Part shown: positions 25,186 to 33,163 of the stretch, one piece after another
Layout: each line of letters begins with the position of its first letter
How positions within the stretch are numbered: the first letter of the stretch is position 1
From: an uncultured Clostridia bacterium
GTDB lineage: Bacteria > Bacillota > Clostridia > TANB77 > CAG-508
Assembly (NCBI GenBank): GCA_904378095.1
Contig: CAJFHE010000009.1
Span: 1-41,630 of the forward strand
Direction of reading: 5' to 3'
DNA: 41,630 bases
Position numbers and translations under genes: made by a program
The notes under the pieces: generated by a model
What the model was told of the DNA's origin: nothing
The model's input: only the letters and a program-made list of their open reading frames with translations
Database searches by the model: none

Positions 25186-26908
25186 AAGCTTCGCCTAAAA
25201 TTAACTTCAATTCCTCATGTCTTTTTACTTTTTGAGTTGTAGTTTTAATCAAAGGCTCGTCAGTTAAAATTATTTCACGTATATATTTATATGCAGGCAT
25301 TTTATGATTTACCTTTTCTTTAATATCTTCCCATACCTGCTTATGCAATTCTTCTTCTGAAATATTAGGATACATTTCATTTATTACATCCTTGTTATAC
25401 ACAATTTTTGCACCGATTTTATAATCGCCATCTGGCTCGGGTCTACCGAAAACCATGCTTTCTGAAACATAAGGAAGATGTTGTATTAATATTTCAATTT
25501 CTTCAGGGAATATATTTTTTCCGTTTTTTAATACTATTACGTCTTTTTTTCTGCCGGTAATAAATAAAAATCCATCTTTATCAAAATATCCTAAATCTCC
25601 AGTATAAAACCATCCATCTTTCAATACTTCAGCTGTTGCTTCTGGATTATCTACATATTCAAGCATTACTGTTGGCGCTTTTACAGCGATTTCTCCAACT
25701 CCTTCACTATTTGGATTATCTATTTTTACATCAATACCTGGCAAAGGAAATCCTACTGAGCCGCATCTTTTAAATTTATCGTTTTCACCTGCAACAACTG
25801 GTGAAGTTTCAGTTAAGCCATATCCTTGAAGTAGGTTAATTCCTAAGTCTAAAAAGCCTTGTATAGCATCTTTACTCATTGCAGCCCCGCCTGCAATTAA
25901 CATTCTAAGTTTTCCACCTAGATTATCTAGAATTTCTTTAAATACTTTTCTACGAATGTCAATCTTAAATTTAAGTAGTCCATTACAAACTTTTGTCATT
26001 TTTTGTACAAGCTTTGTTTTTCCTTTTTCCTCTATGCCTTTTTTTATTTTTTTATACATTATTTCGAGCATTAAAGGTACACAAACAAATCCTGTTACTT
26101 TAAATTCTGCTAGATTTTTTTGTACATATTTTATTCCATCACAAAATGCTACTGTGATGCCGGAAAATGTACCATATAAAAATGTACAAGTTGATTCAAA
26201 AGTGTGATGTAATGGAAGAAAAGATAAAAAGGTATCATCTTTTCGAATATCGGTCATTTGAGCCAATGCATAAATATCCTCACAAATATTAGATTGCGAA
26301 AGTGCTACAGCCTTAGATATAGAAGTAGTGCCAGATGTGAAAAGCATAATAGACATTTTTTTGTTGTCTATTTCAATTGAATCATATTTGTTATCTCCGT
26401 TAATTAATAAAGAATGCCCTTTTTGTATTAAACTAGAATATGTTGTGAAATTCTCTAAATTATCCATACAAATATAGAGTGATAAATTAGATTTCTTTTC
26501 ATTTGCCAATTTTGAAAAAACATCAGCATATTTTTTGTCAAATATGACAGCTTCAGCTTTACTTCTAATAATTAAATCCTCAATTTCATTGGCAGGGAGA
26601 GCCCTATCCAAAGGAACTACTATCATATTAGAAGTTGTAATTGCCAAATAACTTGTACACCATTCGTATCTGTTAGGCCCGATAATTGCAACTTTTTTCT
26701 CAGACAATCCCATATTTAAAAGTGCTGTACCTAAAGACTTTATATCATCAGCAAACTGTGCATATGTTATTTTTATATGCTCTTGTGAATTAGGTGTTTC
26801 TTTGTATTCAAAAGCAATTTGCTCAGAATACAATGTAGAATATCTATTTACCAATTCTCGAAAGTCTCTCATTTTAGTAGCATCATATAACTTTCTTTTA
26901 TATTTCAT
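25184..26908 (-). CDS. AMP-dependent synthetase, long-chain acyl-CoA ligase-like
   Basis: A 574-residue ANL-superfamily adenylating enzyme that should activate a carboxylic acid, probably a fatty acid, through an acyl-AMP. Visible motifs are LFTSGTTSISKAV (P-loop-like A3), GYGLTETSP (A5), GWFYTGDLGYFDKDGFLFITGR (A7-A8) and KNGKNIFPEEIE. The C-terminal KTTTQKVKRHE carries the A10 Lys region. The start chosen is ATG 26908, six bases after AAGGAAGG; an ATG at 26914 abuts the site. It is monocistronic, converges with rng and diverges from the CapA-like gene. It lies some 4 kb from the fatty acid synthesis locus and could recycle exogenous fatty acids, though this is inference. Confidence 0.87.
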   Translation of the reverse strand: MKYKRKLYDATKMRDFRELVNRYSTLYSEQIAFEYKETPNSQEHIKITYAQFADDIKSLGTALLNMGLSEKKVAIIGPNRYEWCTSYLAITTSNMIVVPLDRALPANEIEDLIIRSKAEAVIFDKKYADVFSKLANEKKSNLSLYICMDNLENFTTYSSLIQKGHSLLINGDNKYDSIEIDNKKMSIMLFTSGTTSISKAVALSQSNICEDIYALAQMTDIRKDDTFLSFLPLHHTFESTCTFLYGTFSGITVAFCDGIKYVQKNLAEFKVTGFVCVPLMLEIMYKKIKKGIEEKGKTKLVQKMTKVCNGLLKFKIDIRRKVFKEILDNLGGKLRMLIAGGAAMSKDAIQGFLDLGINLLQGYGLTETSPVVAGENDKFKRCGSVGFPLPGIDVKIDNPNSEGVGEIAVKAPTVMLEYVDNPEATAEVLKDGWFYTGDLGYFDKDGFLFITGRKKDVIVLKNGKNIFPEEIEILIQHLPYVSESMVFGRPEPDGDYKIGAKIVYNKDVINEMYPNISEEELHKQVWEDIKEKVNHKMPAYKYIREIILTDEPLIKTTTQKVKRHEELKLILGEA

Positions 26909-27022
26909 TAACATCCTTCCTTATTTCAAATTTAGGTTTGTGGCCTACCTATAACCATTATTGGAATTTTCTGGATATATTTTATAATAATATGTAAAAT
27001 TATTCAAGTGAAAATTAAATAA

Positions 27023-27052
27023 TTGACCAAGTTTTCAAATTTATGCTATAAT
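27023..27052 (+). promoter_or_regulatory. Sigma-A promoter of the CapA-like gene
   Basis: TTGACC at 27023-27028, an 18-base spacer and a perfect TATAAT at 27047-27052. Confidence 0.7.
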
Positions 27053-27138
27053 AGGAGCATGGTATATTTTGCAAAAAATGTTATACTAAGAAATTAAATC
27101 TTTGAAAATGCAGAAAAAGAGAAAAAATGGAGGAAAAA

Positions 27139-28401
27139 ATGCCTAGAAACAGAAGAAATACAAGAAGAATAAAAAGTATAAAAGATGTGTTAAATTTTAA
27201 AACATTCATGATAATAGTAAGTATTTTAATGCTAATTATTATCATTTGCATAGGTATTAATTCATATAAGCAATATCAAGATAGGCAGTTATTAGCAAAG
27301 CAAAAGGAAGAAATAGAAAAGCAATCAGAAGAAATTTTTTCACAAATTAATGATAATATTTCTCAAACAAATCAAAATATTTCAGAATCAGATGTGCTTA
27401 TACAGATGTCTGCTGTAGGCGATATATTATGCAGCCAAGCAATGCTAGATGATGCATATAATGAGCAAGCTGATTATTATGATTTTTCAAATATGTTTAG
27501 AAAAGCATCAGGTTACATTAATGAAGCCGACATTGTAATGGGAACAATGGAAACAAGCATTATAGACAATGATAAGTATAATGATGAAAATGCTCCAATA
27601 GAATTTGCAAAGGCAGTAAAAAATTCTGGTGTAAATTTAGTAACAATCGCACATAACCATAGCTTAGACAATGGCGTTTCTGGAATACAAGAAACTAAGG
27701 ATAACTTAGAAGAGCTAGGATTTTCTGTGTTTGGTGATAAATTAGAAACCTCAAATGCGGTAATTATAAAAGAAGTAAAAAAATCAAAAATTGCATTCTT
27801 AACATATACATGCTTTTTAGATGAAGAAACAAAGAAATCAGCAGAAGAAAAGAATTGCATAAATATGTATAGTGAAGAGCAGGCAAAATCCGACATAGAG
27901 TATGCAAAAGAAAATGGAGCAGAATATATTTGTGTATTAATACACTGGGGAGATGCAATATCAGAAACTGTAAATGACGAGCAGAAGAAAATAGCCGACT
28001 TTTTAGTTAATAATGATGTAGATATGATACTTGGAGCCCATCCATCAATTGTACAACCAATGGAAATTAGACAAAATGCAGATGGTGACAATGTATTTAT
28101 AGCATATTCAATAGGGACATATGTGTCTACTTTAAGCTCAGAAGAAGCTAGAACAGAGCTAGTTTTAAACATAGAGTTACGAAAAAGTGGAAAAGACGGG
28201 AAGATTTACTTAAATAAAGTGGATTACACACCAATATATATGCTAGATAATGGCGAAAATGCTACAAACAGATTCGAATTAATCGATATGAAAAGCACTG
28301 CAACAGCATATGCTGAAGGAAACACTGATATTATTACAAGAGAAACTTATGATAAATTGATTAAGGCATTAAATAGGTTGAATAATATTTTGGCACAGTG
28401 A
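27139..28401 (+). CDS. CapA/PgsA-like metallophosphatase-fold surface protein
   Basis: A 420-residue protein with a basic N-terminus, one membrane anchor (about residues 22-42), a Gln/Glu-rich coiled linker and an external CapA domain. Conserved blocks are SAVGDILCSQAM, METSI, VTIAHNHSLDNGVSGI, LIHWGD and ILGAHPSIVQPMEI, followed by AYSIGTYVS. These form the metallophosphoesterase-like fold of the poly-gamma-glutamate/capsule protein CapA. The other Cap/Pgs genes are not nearby, so a role in gamma-polyglutamate is not supported. The start is ATG 27139, five bases after GGAGG; the ATG at 27127 contains that site. Its stop codon is the first triplet of a palindromic repeat. Confidence 0.85.
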   Translation: MPRNRRNTRRIKSIKDVLNFKTFMIIVSILMLIIIICIGINSYKQYQDRQLLAKQKEEIEKQSEEIFSQINDNISQTNQNISESDVLIQMSAVGDILCSQAMLDDAYNEQADYYDFSNMFRKASGYINEADIVMGTMETSIIDNDKYNDENAPIEFAKAVKNSGVNLVTIAHNHSLDNGVSGIQETKDNLEELGFSVFGDKLETSNAVIIKEVKKSKIAFLTYTCFLDEETKKSAEEKNCINMYSEEQAKSDIEYAKENGAEYICVLIHWGDAISETVNDEQKKIADFLVNNDVDMILGAHPSIVQPMEIRQNADGDNVFIAYSIGTYVSTLSSEEARTELVLNIELRKSGKDGKIYLNKVDYTPIYMLDNGENATNRFELIDMKSTATAYAEGNTDIITRETYDKLIKALNRLNNILAQ

Positions 28402-28487
28402 AGCAAGGGGCAGAACGCTTATATAAAAAAGCAATAGGTATGTTCTTTCGTTCCAAAAATGGAACAAAAGAACCGTCCCTTGTTTCA
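28399..28487. repeat. REP-like palindromic repeat of the GAAACAAGGGACGG type
   Basis: Outer arms TGAAGCAAGGGGC and GTCCCTTGTTTCA; inner hairpin GTTCTTTCGTTCC / GGAACAAAAGAAC (28443-28472). It contains the TGA stop of the CapA-like gene and ends 14 bases before rimO. Confidence 0.75.
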
Positions 28488-28501
28488 GAAAGAGGTAGTA
28501 G

Positions 28502-29812
28502 ATGAAAGTAGGATTTGTATCATTAGGATGTAGTAAAAATTTAGTAGATACAGAAAAAACAATAGGAATTTTTAAAGCAAACAATTTTGAAATAGTAAAT
28601 AATCCAGAAGAAGCGGAAGTTATAGTAATAAATACTTGTGGATTTATTGAGTCTGCAAAAGAGGAAGCAATAAATACAATTCTTGAAATGGCAGAATATA
28701 AAAAGAAAAAATGCAAGTATTTAATTGCTATGGGATGCCTAGTAGAAAGATATAAAGAAGAGTTAGAAAAAGCCATTCCAGAAGTAGATTTGTGGATTAA
28801 ATATAGTGAATATAATTCTTTGTGGGAAAGAATAGTGAATCTTATTGAAGGTAATAAGAATATAGATAAATACAACAATTTTGACGCAGTAGAAGAAAGA
28901 GTTATCTCGACTGGCAACAATTTTGCTTATTTGAAAATTGCAGATGGCTGTAGCAATAGATGTACTTATTGTGCTATTCCATATATACGTGGTCCGCAAA
29001 TTAGTAGGAAGATGGAAGATATTATTAAAGAAGCCAATAAATTAGCTAAAGATGGCTACAAAGAGATTATACTTATAGCACAAGACACTACAAAATATGG
29101 TATAGATATATATGGAAAACCACGCTTAGCGGAGCTTTTACAAGAGTTATGCAAAATAGATGGAATTCACTGGATTAGATTTTTATATGCATATCCAGAA
29201 ACCATAGATGATGAGCTAATAAAAGTAGTAAAAGAAAATGAAAAGATATGTAAATACTTTGATATTCCGATACAACACATTTCTGATACGGTTTTAAAAA
29301 GAATGAATAGACAAAGTGATGGCAAATCAATTAGAAGATTAATACAAAAATTAAGAAAAGAGATACCGGAAGTAGTTATAAGGACAACTGTTATGGTAGG
29401 TTTCCCTGGCGAAACAAAAGAAGATTTTGAAGAATTATATGATTTTCTAAAAGAAGCAAAATTTGATAAACTAGGTTGTTTCTCATATTCAAAAGAAGAT
29501 GGAACACCTGCTGCAAGAATAAAAGAGCAAATCCATCCAATGACTAAGAAAAGCAGATATAATAAAATTATGGCATTGCAACAGCAAATTTCAAAAGAAA
29601 ATCTAGAGAGACAAATAGACAGAGAAGTTGATGTATTAGTAGAAGATAAGTCTTTTGATGGAAAAACATATATTGGTAGAACATATATGGATGTGCCAGA
29701 AATTGATGGAATTGTTTATTTAAAATCTAACAACAATTTACAAAGTGGAGATTTTACTAAGGCTAAGATAATTGATGTAAGTAGCTATGATTTGATTGCA
29801 GAGGAATGCTGA
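28502..29812 (+). CDS. rimO: Ribosomal protein S12 methylthiotransferase RimO
   Basis: A 436-residue radical SAM methylthiotransferase that modifies the conserved Asp of ribosomal protein S12. The N-terminal UPF0004 domain holds the first [4Fe-4S] cluster ligands C10, C46 and C79. The radical SAM cluster is C150-SNR-C154-TY-C157. GFPGETKEDFEELYDF and a C-terminal TRAM domain complete the architecture. MGCLVERYKEEL and DVLVEDKSFDGKTYIGRTYMD are typical of RimO rather than MiaB. ATG 28502 has AGAGGTAG upstream, just after the palindromic repeat. Length is normal. Confidence 0.95.
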   Translation: MKVGFVSLGCSKNLVDTEKTIGIFKANNFEIVNNPEEAEVIVINTCGFIESAKEEAINTILEMAEYKKKKCKYLIAMGCLVERYKEELEKAIPEVDLWIKYSEYNSLWERIVNLIEGNKNIDKYNNFDAVEERVISTGNNFAYLKIADGCSNRCTYCAIPYIRGPQISRKMEDIIKEANKLAKDGYKEIILIAQDTTKYGIDIYGKPRLAELLQELCKIDGIHWIRFLYAYPETIDDELIKVVKENEKICKYFDIPIQHISDTVLKRMNRQSDGKSIRRLIQKLRKEIPEVVIRTTVMVGFPGETKEDFEELYDFLKEAKFDKLGCFSYSKEDGTPAARIKEQIHPMTKKSRYNKIMALQQQISKENLERQIDREVDVLVEDKSFDGKTYIGRTYMDVPEIDGIVYLKSNNNLQSGDFTKAKIIDVSSYDLIAEEC

Positions 29813-29822
29813 AATTTATTTG

Positions 29823-29902
29823 TTACAAAATTATTACAGAAATATTAAAAAATATTACAAATGAGCAAAAGGATTGAAAAACAAATACTAAAAGGATATA
29901 AT
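29823..29902 (+). promoter_or_regulatory. TTACARA triple-motif array and sigma-A promoter, locus 2
   Basis: TTACAAA at 29823, TTACAGA at 29834 and TTACAAA at 29855 (spacings 11 and 21). A promoter follows: TTGAAA at 29874-29879, 17 bases, TATAAT at 29897-29902. The array matches locus 1 at 19891 base for base over most of its length. Confidence 0.6.
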
Positions 29903-29960
29903 TGATTTGTACTTATGGTTAAATAAAAATGCAGAAGCAAATAAAGAAGGAGAAGAAAAA

Positions 29961-30113
29961 ATGGCAAGAGAAGTAAAAAAACTTAAAAGCTTTGACGCTG
30001 TAGAGAGAGCTACATCTAGAGAAGTAAGCTTTATTTGTGCTGCAAAAAATAATTTGAATAGAATAGACTATAAAACAGAGATAAAAAAATTAAGATTTAT
30101 TTCTGCTTTGTAG
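29961..30113 (+). CDS. Small basic protein of unknown function, 50 residues
   Basis: ATG 29961 is preceded by AAGGAG at 29947-29952 and by the promoter at 29874-29902. The peptide starts MAREVKKLKSFDAVERATSR and ends KKLRFISAL; it is rich in Lys and Arg, with no membrane segment or Cys pair. An in-frame TTG at 29907 lies too near the transcription start to be used. The unit has its own promoter, an upstream motif array, a 21-bp inverted repeat after the stop and a terminator, so it is a separate small transcript between rimO and fabH. I do not recognise it; it might also be an sRNA with a chance frame. Confidence 0.55.
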   Translation: MAREVKKLKSFDAVERATSREVSFICAAKNNLNRIDYKTEIKKLRFISAL

Positions 30114-30122
30114 TCTATTTTT

Positions 30123-30179
30123 GAGGGTGTATAATACAGTGTGCTACTTTTTATTTCACACACTGTATTATACACCCTC
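30123..30179. repeat. Perfect 21-bp inverted repeat after the small gene
   Basis: GAGGGTGTATAATACAGTGTG (30123-30143) pairs perfectly with 30159-30179 around a 15-base loop. No T-run follows, so it is not a simple terminator; a REP-like element or RNA-stabilising structure is possible. Confidence 0.8.
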
Positions 30180-30206
30180 CAGACATAAAACTAAGTTAAC
30201 ATAAAT

Positions 30207-30253
30207 AAAAAAGTTATCCACATTTTACAACTCGATTGTGGATAACTTTTTTT
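30207..30253. terminator. Terminator hairpin containing two inverted DnaA boxes
   Basis: AAAAAAGTTATCCACA (30207-30222) pairs with TGTGGATAACTTTTTT (30237-30252), a 16-bp perfect stem with a T-run. Each arm holds a consensus DnaA box (TTATCCACA at 30214-30222 and its complement at 30237-30245). Confidence 0.85.
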
Positions 30254-30291
30254 CGACCGTTTGGTTAGAAAGGATGCAAAAAAATAATATA

Positions 30292-30302
30292 TATGATATA
30301 AT
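30292..30302 (+). promoter_or_regulatory. Extended -10 promoter of the fatty acid synthesis operon
   Basis: TGATATAAT at 30294-30302, an extended -10 without a good -35. It lies 32 bases before fabH. Upstream at about 30255-30267 is GACCGTTTGGTTA, an imperfect palindrome that could be an operator; no FapR or FabT site was recognised. Confidence 0.55.
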
Positions 30303-30334
30303 ATTTTCTGGAAAAAACATAGAGAGGAATACAT

Positions 30335-31258
30335 ATGAATTCAATAAAAATAGTAACAAGCGGTATGTATTTGCCTAAAAGAGAAGTAGATAATGCAGAA
30401 TTAAACAAGAAATTTAACATAGATGATAATTGGATATATCATAGAACTGGAATAAAAAAGAGATATTGGGCAGAAGATGAAACTACCTTAGACTTAGCGA
30501 TAAAGGCAGTAGAGAACTTAAAGGAAAAAAGTAATATAGATTTAAAAAAAATAGGACTTATAATTGTAGCATCTACAAATTACGAAAATGCTATGCCAGG
30601 GATTTCTTTTGAGCTCCAAAAAAAGTTCGACATACCTAATTGCATGTGTATGGATATTTTGGCAGGTTGCAGCGGATACATAAATGCGATAGATATTGCA
30701 AGAAAATATATTTTAGATGATGTAGAATATGCCTTGATTGTAGGTGTAGAAAAACTTTCTAAGTATTTAAACAAAGATGATATTAATACTGCAATTCTTT
30801 TAGGAGATGGCGCTGGAGCAACGTTGCTAAGTAGGGCAACCAATAAAAAATATGCAAAAAACATTGAAAGCTTGGGACAATTAGGGGATATATTAACTTG
30901 CAAAGAAAATGAGAAAATTTATATGGACGGTAAAAAAATATATAAATATGCCACAGTAAGAGTTGCAGAGAATGTAAAGCAATTGCTTGAAAAAGAAAAA
31001 TTGGATATATCAGAAATAAAATACATAGTTCCACATCAATCTAACTTAAAAATACTAACAAGTATGTGCAACAAAATTGGAGCAACTGAAGAGCAGATGT
31101 ATATAAATATTTCGGATGTGGGAAACATTTTTAATGCAAGCATACCAATTGCGTTAAACGAAATGCTTGACAAAAAAATGTTACATGAGAATGATAAAAT
31201 TATGCTTGTTGGGTACGGTGGAGGACTTAATTTGGGCAGTATTTTGATAGAAATGTAA
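30335..31258 (+). CDS. fabH: Beta-ketoacyl-ACP synthase III
   Basis: A 307-residue KAS III that condenses an acyl-CoA with malonyl-ACP to start type II fatty acid synthesis. The catalytic C112 lies in LAGCSGYINAID. The His is in VPHQSN and the Asn in NIFNASIPIAL, completing the Cys-His-Asn triad. It is slightly shorter than typical FabH (about 320), and the usual GNTSAAS block reads GNIFNAS. It contains WIYHRTGIKKR, the CoA-binding start of the family. ATG 30335 has AGAGAGGA upstream. It is the first gene of the locus, before fabD by 22 bases. Confidence 0.92.
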   Translation: MNSIKIVTSGMYLPKREVDNAELNKKFNIDDNWIYHRTGIKKRYWAEDETTLDLAIKAVENLKEKSNIDLKKIGLIIVASTNYENAMPGISFELQKKFDIPNCMCMDILAGCSGYINAIDIARKYILDDVEYALIVGVEKLSKYLNKDDINTAILLGDGAGATLLSRATNKKYAKNIESLGQLGDILTCKENEKIYMDGKKIYKYATVRVAENVKQLLEKEKLDISEIKYIVPHQSNLKILTSMCNKIGATEEQMYINISDVGNIFNASIPIALNEMLDKKMLHENDKIMLVGYGGGLNLGSILIEM

Positions 31259-31280
31259 TTTAGAATAGGAGTGAGAATCA

Positions 31281-32222
31281 ATGAAAATAGCATATATTTT
31301 TCCTGGTCAAGGAACACAAACAGTAGGAATGGGAAAAGATATATACGAAAAATATGAAGAGGTACGAAATACATATAAAAGAATTGATGATGCTTTAGGG
31401 GAAAGCATAGAAAAACTTACATATGAGGGCTTACAAGAAGAATTAAATCAAACAAAAAATACTCAAATTACAATCTATGCAATGAGCATGGCGATATTAG
31501 AAATATTAAATAAAAATGGAATTGTGCCAAGTGCAGCAGCAGGATTAAGCCTTGGAGAATATAGCGCACTAACATGTGCAAATGCTATAAGCTTAGAAGA
31601 AGGAGCAAAAATAGTAAGAAAAAGAGGCACACTAATGCAAGAGTTAGCTCCACAAGGTGAATGGGCTATGGCAGCAATTATAGGGTTAGAGGACGACAAA
31701 GTAGAAGAAGCGTGCTCAAATGTAACAGAAGGATTTGTAAGAGCTGTAAACTATAATTGCCCTGGTCAGGTAGTGGTATCTGGCGAAAAAGATGCAGTTG
31801 CTAAGGCAATGGAAGCCGCCAAAGAGCTAGGAGCAAGAAAAGTTATAGAATTAAAAACTAGCGGACCATTCCATACAGAAAAATTACAAGAAGCATCAAA
31901 AGAGTTAAGAAAAGAGCTAGAAAAAATACAATTTAGCAAATGTGATATTCCTGTCATAAAGAATTTTGATGGAAAGCCATATGGCGAAAATGATAACATG
32001 GTAGAAATTTTAGCAAATCATGTTATAAATCCAGTAAAGTTTAGAAAATCAATAGAAACAATGCTAGATATGGGAATAGATACTTTTGTAGAGATAGGTC
32101 CAGGAAAAACTTTGTCAGGTTTCGTAAGAAAAGTGTGCAAAGAAAAAGGATCCGAGGCAAATGTGTTTAATATAGAAAATGTAGAGACATTAGAAAATGC
32201 TATAAATGCAATAAAACAATAA
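31281..32222 (+). CDS. fabD: Malonyl-CoA-ACP transacylase
   Basis: A 313-residue acyltransferase that moves malonyl groups from CoA to ACP. It starts MKIAYIFPGQGTQTVGMG. The nucleophile S90 is in GLSLGEYSAL and the catalytic His in SGPFHTEKL. The C-terminus has EIGPGKTLSGFVRKV. Length is normal. ATG 31281 has TAGGAGTG upstream; fabG follows about 20 bases after its stop. The family expects an ACP partner, which is not encoded in this window. Confidence 0.95.
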   Translation: MKIAYIFPGQGTQTVGMGKDIYEKYEEVRNTYKRIDDALGESIEKLTYEGLQEELNQTKNTQITIYAMSMAILEILNKNGIVPSAAAGLSLGEYSALTCANAISLEEGAKIVRKRGTLMQELAPQGEWAMAAIIGLEDDKVEEACSNVTEGFVRAVNYNCPGQVVVSGEKDAVAKAMEAAKELGARKVIELKTSGPFHTEKLQEASKELRKELEKIQFSKCDIPVIKNFDGKPYGENDNMVEILANHVINPVKFRKSIETMLDMGIDTFVEIGPGKTLSGFVRKVCKEKGSEANVFNIENVETLENAINAIKQ

Positions 32223-32242
32223 TTTAAGAAAGGATGAAGAAA

Positions 32243-32983
32243 ATGAGTGAAAATAAAGTAGCCTTAATTACAGGTGCAACAAGAGGAATAGGAAAGGAGA
32301 TAGCCTTAGAGCTTGCAGAAAATGGATTTGATATAGCAGTAAATTGTAGAAGTTTACAAGATGCATCAGAAGAATTAAAAAAAGAGATTGAAGCAAATGG
32401 GGTTAGATGTGAATTCGTTGAAGCAGATGTTGCAAATTTCGAGCAATGTGAAAATATGGTGAAAGATACTATAGAGAAATTTGGTAAAATAGATGTTTTA
32501 GTAAACAATGCAGGTATTACTAGAGATGGATTAATAATGAGAATGAAAAAAGAAGATTTCGAATCAGTAATAGATATTAATCTAGTAGGAACTTTTAATG
32601 TAACAAGAAATGTAATACCATATATGATAAAACAAAAATCAGGTAGAATAATAAGCTTAGCATCTGTAGTTGGTGTTGCTGGAAATGCAGGACAAACAAA
32701 TTATGCAGCATCTAAAGCAGGAATAATAGGATTTACAAAAAGCTTAGCAAAAGAAGTAGCAAGCAGAAATATCCTAGTAAATGCAGTAGCGCCAGGATTT
32801 ATAGACACAGATATGACAAAAGTATTATCGGATAGCGTAAAAGAAGGAATACATGCACAAATACCATTAAAGAGAATGGGGCTACCTAGAGAAGTTGCAA
32901 AAGTTGTAAAATTCTTAGCATCAGAAGATAGCTCATATGTGACAGGGCAGGTTATTAACATAGATGGCGGCATGGTTATGTAA
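32243..32983 (+). CDS. fabG: 3-oxoacyl-ACP reductase
   Basis: A 246-residue NADPH-dependent short-chain reductase. The dinucleotide loop is TGATRGIGKEIA, followed by NNAGITRDGLIMRM. The catalytic Ser is in IISLASVVG, and the Tyr and Lys in NYAASKAGIIG. It ends VTGQVINIDGGMVM. The start is ATG 32243, eight bases after AAAGGA; the in-frame ATG 32234 overlaps that site. The next 180 bases hold a long palindromic element before fabF. Confidence 0.95.
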   Translation: MSENKVALITGATRGIGKEIALELAENGFDIAVNCRSLQDASEELKKEIEANGVRCEFVEADVANFEQCENMVKDTIEKFGKIDVLVNNAGITRDGLIMRMKKEDFESVIDINLVGTFNVTRNVIPYMIKQKSGRIISLASVVGVAGNAGQTNYAASKAGIIGFTKSLAKEVASRNILVNAVAPGFIDTDMTKVLSDSVKEGIHAQIPLKRMGLPREVAKVVKFLASEDSSYVTGQVINIDGGMVM

Positions 32984-32984
32984 T

Positions 32985-33105
32985 GCTTTCAAAATAAACG
33001 GCGTATTGCGTTGTCAAAATTAATCACAAAATCCTCGACGTGCAAAGAGCACGCCTGTGGTTTTGCAATTAATTTTTCCTAGCACTACTTGTTTCTTTTG
33101 AAAGC
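32985..33105. repeat. 121-bp near-palindromic element (TAAACGGCG family) between fabG and fabF
   Basis: Terminal inverted repeats GCTTTCAAAATAAAC (32985-32999) and GTTTCTTTTGAAAGC (33091-33105) match at 14 of 15 positions. Inside, AAAATTAAT / ATTAATTTT (33016 / 33068), CAAAA / TTTTG and GTGC / GCAC (33040 / 33049) nest around the same centre. Its left half contains the TAAACGGCGTATTGCGTTG sequence also found after era and fabF. Confidence 0.75.
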
Positions 33106-33163
33106 AGAAGGTGTGCAAACTTTTGTAAATAGAAGAAAAGAAAGAAAGGGAGAAAGTACAAAA

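Noticed and set aside
27513-28172. Long open frame on the minus strand opposite the CapA-like gene
   Set aside because: No ribosome binding site or recognisable motif; composition fits the antisense of the CapA-like gene.
28369-28920. Minus-strand frame across the repeat and the start of rimO
   Set aside because: It spans a palindromic repeat and a conserved gene in antisense; no independent support.
30255-30267. GACCGTTTGGTTA as a fatty acid synthesis operator
   Set aside because: Imperfect single palindrome that does not match known FapR or FabT sites; kept only as a remark.
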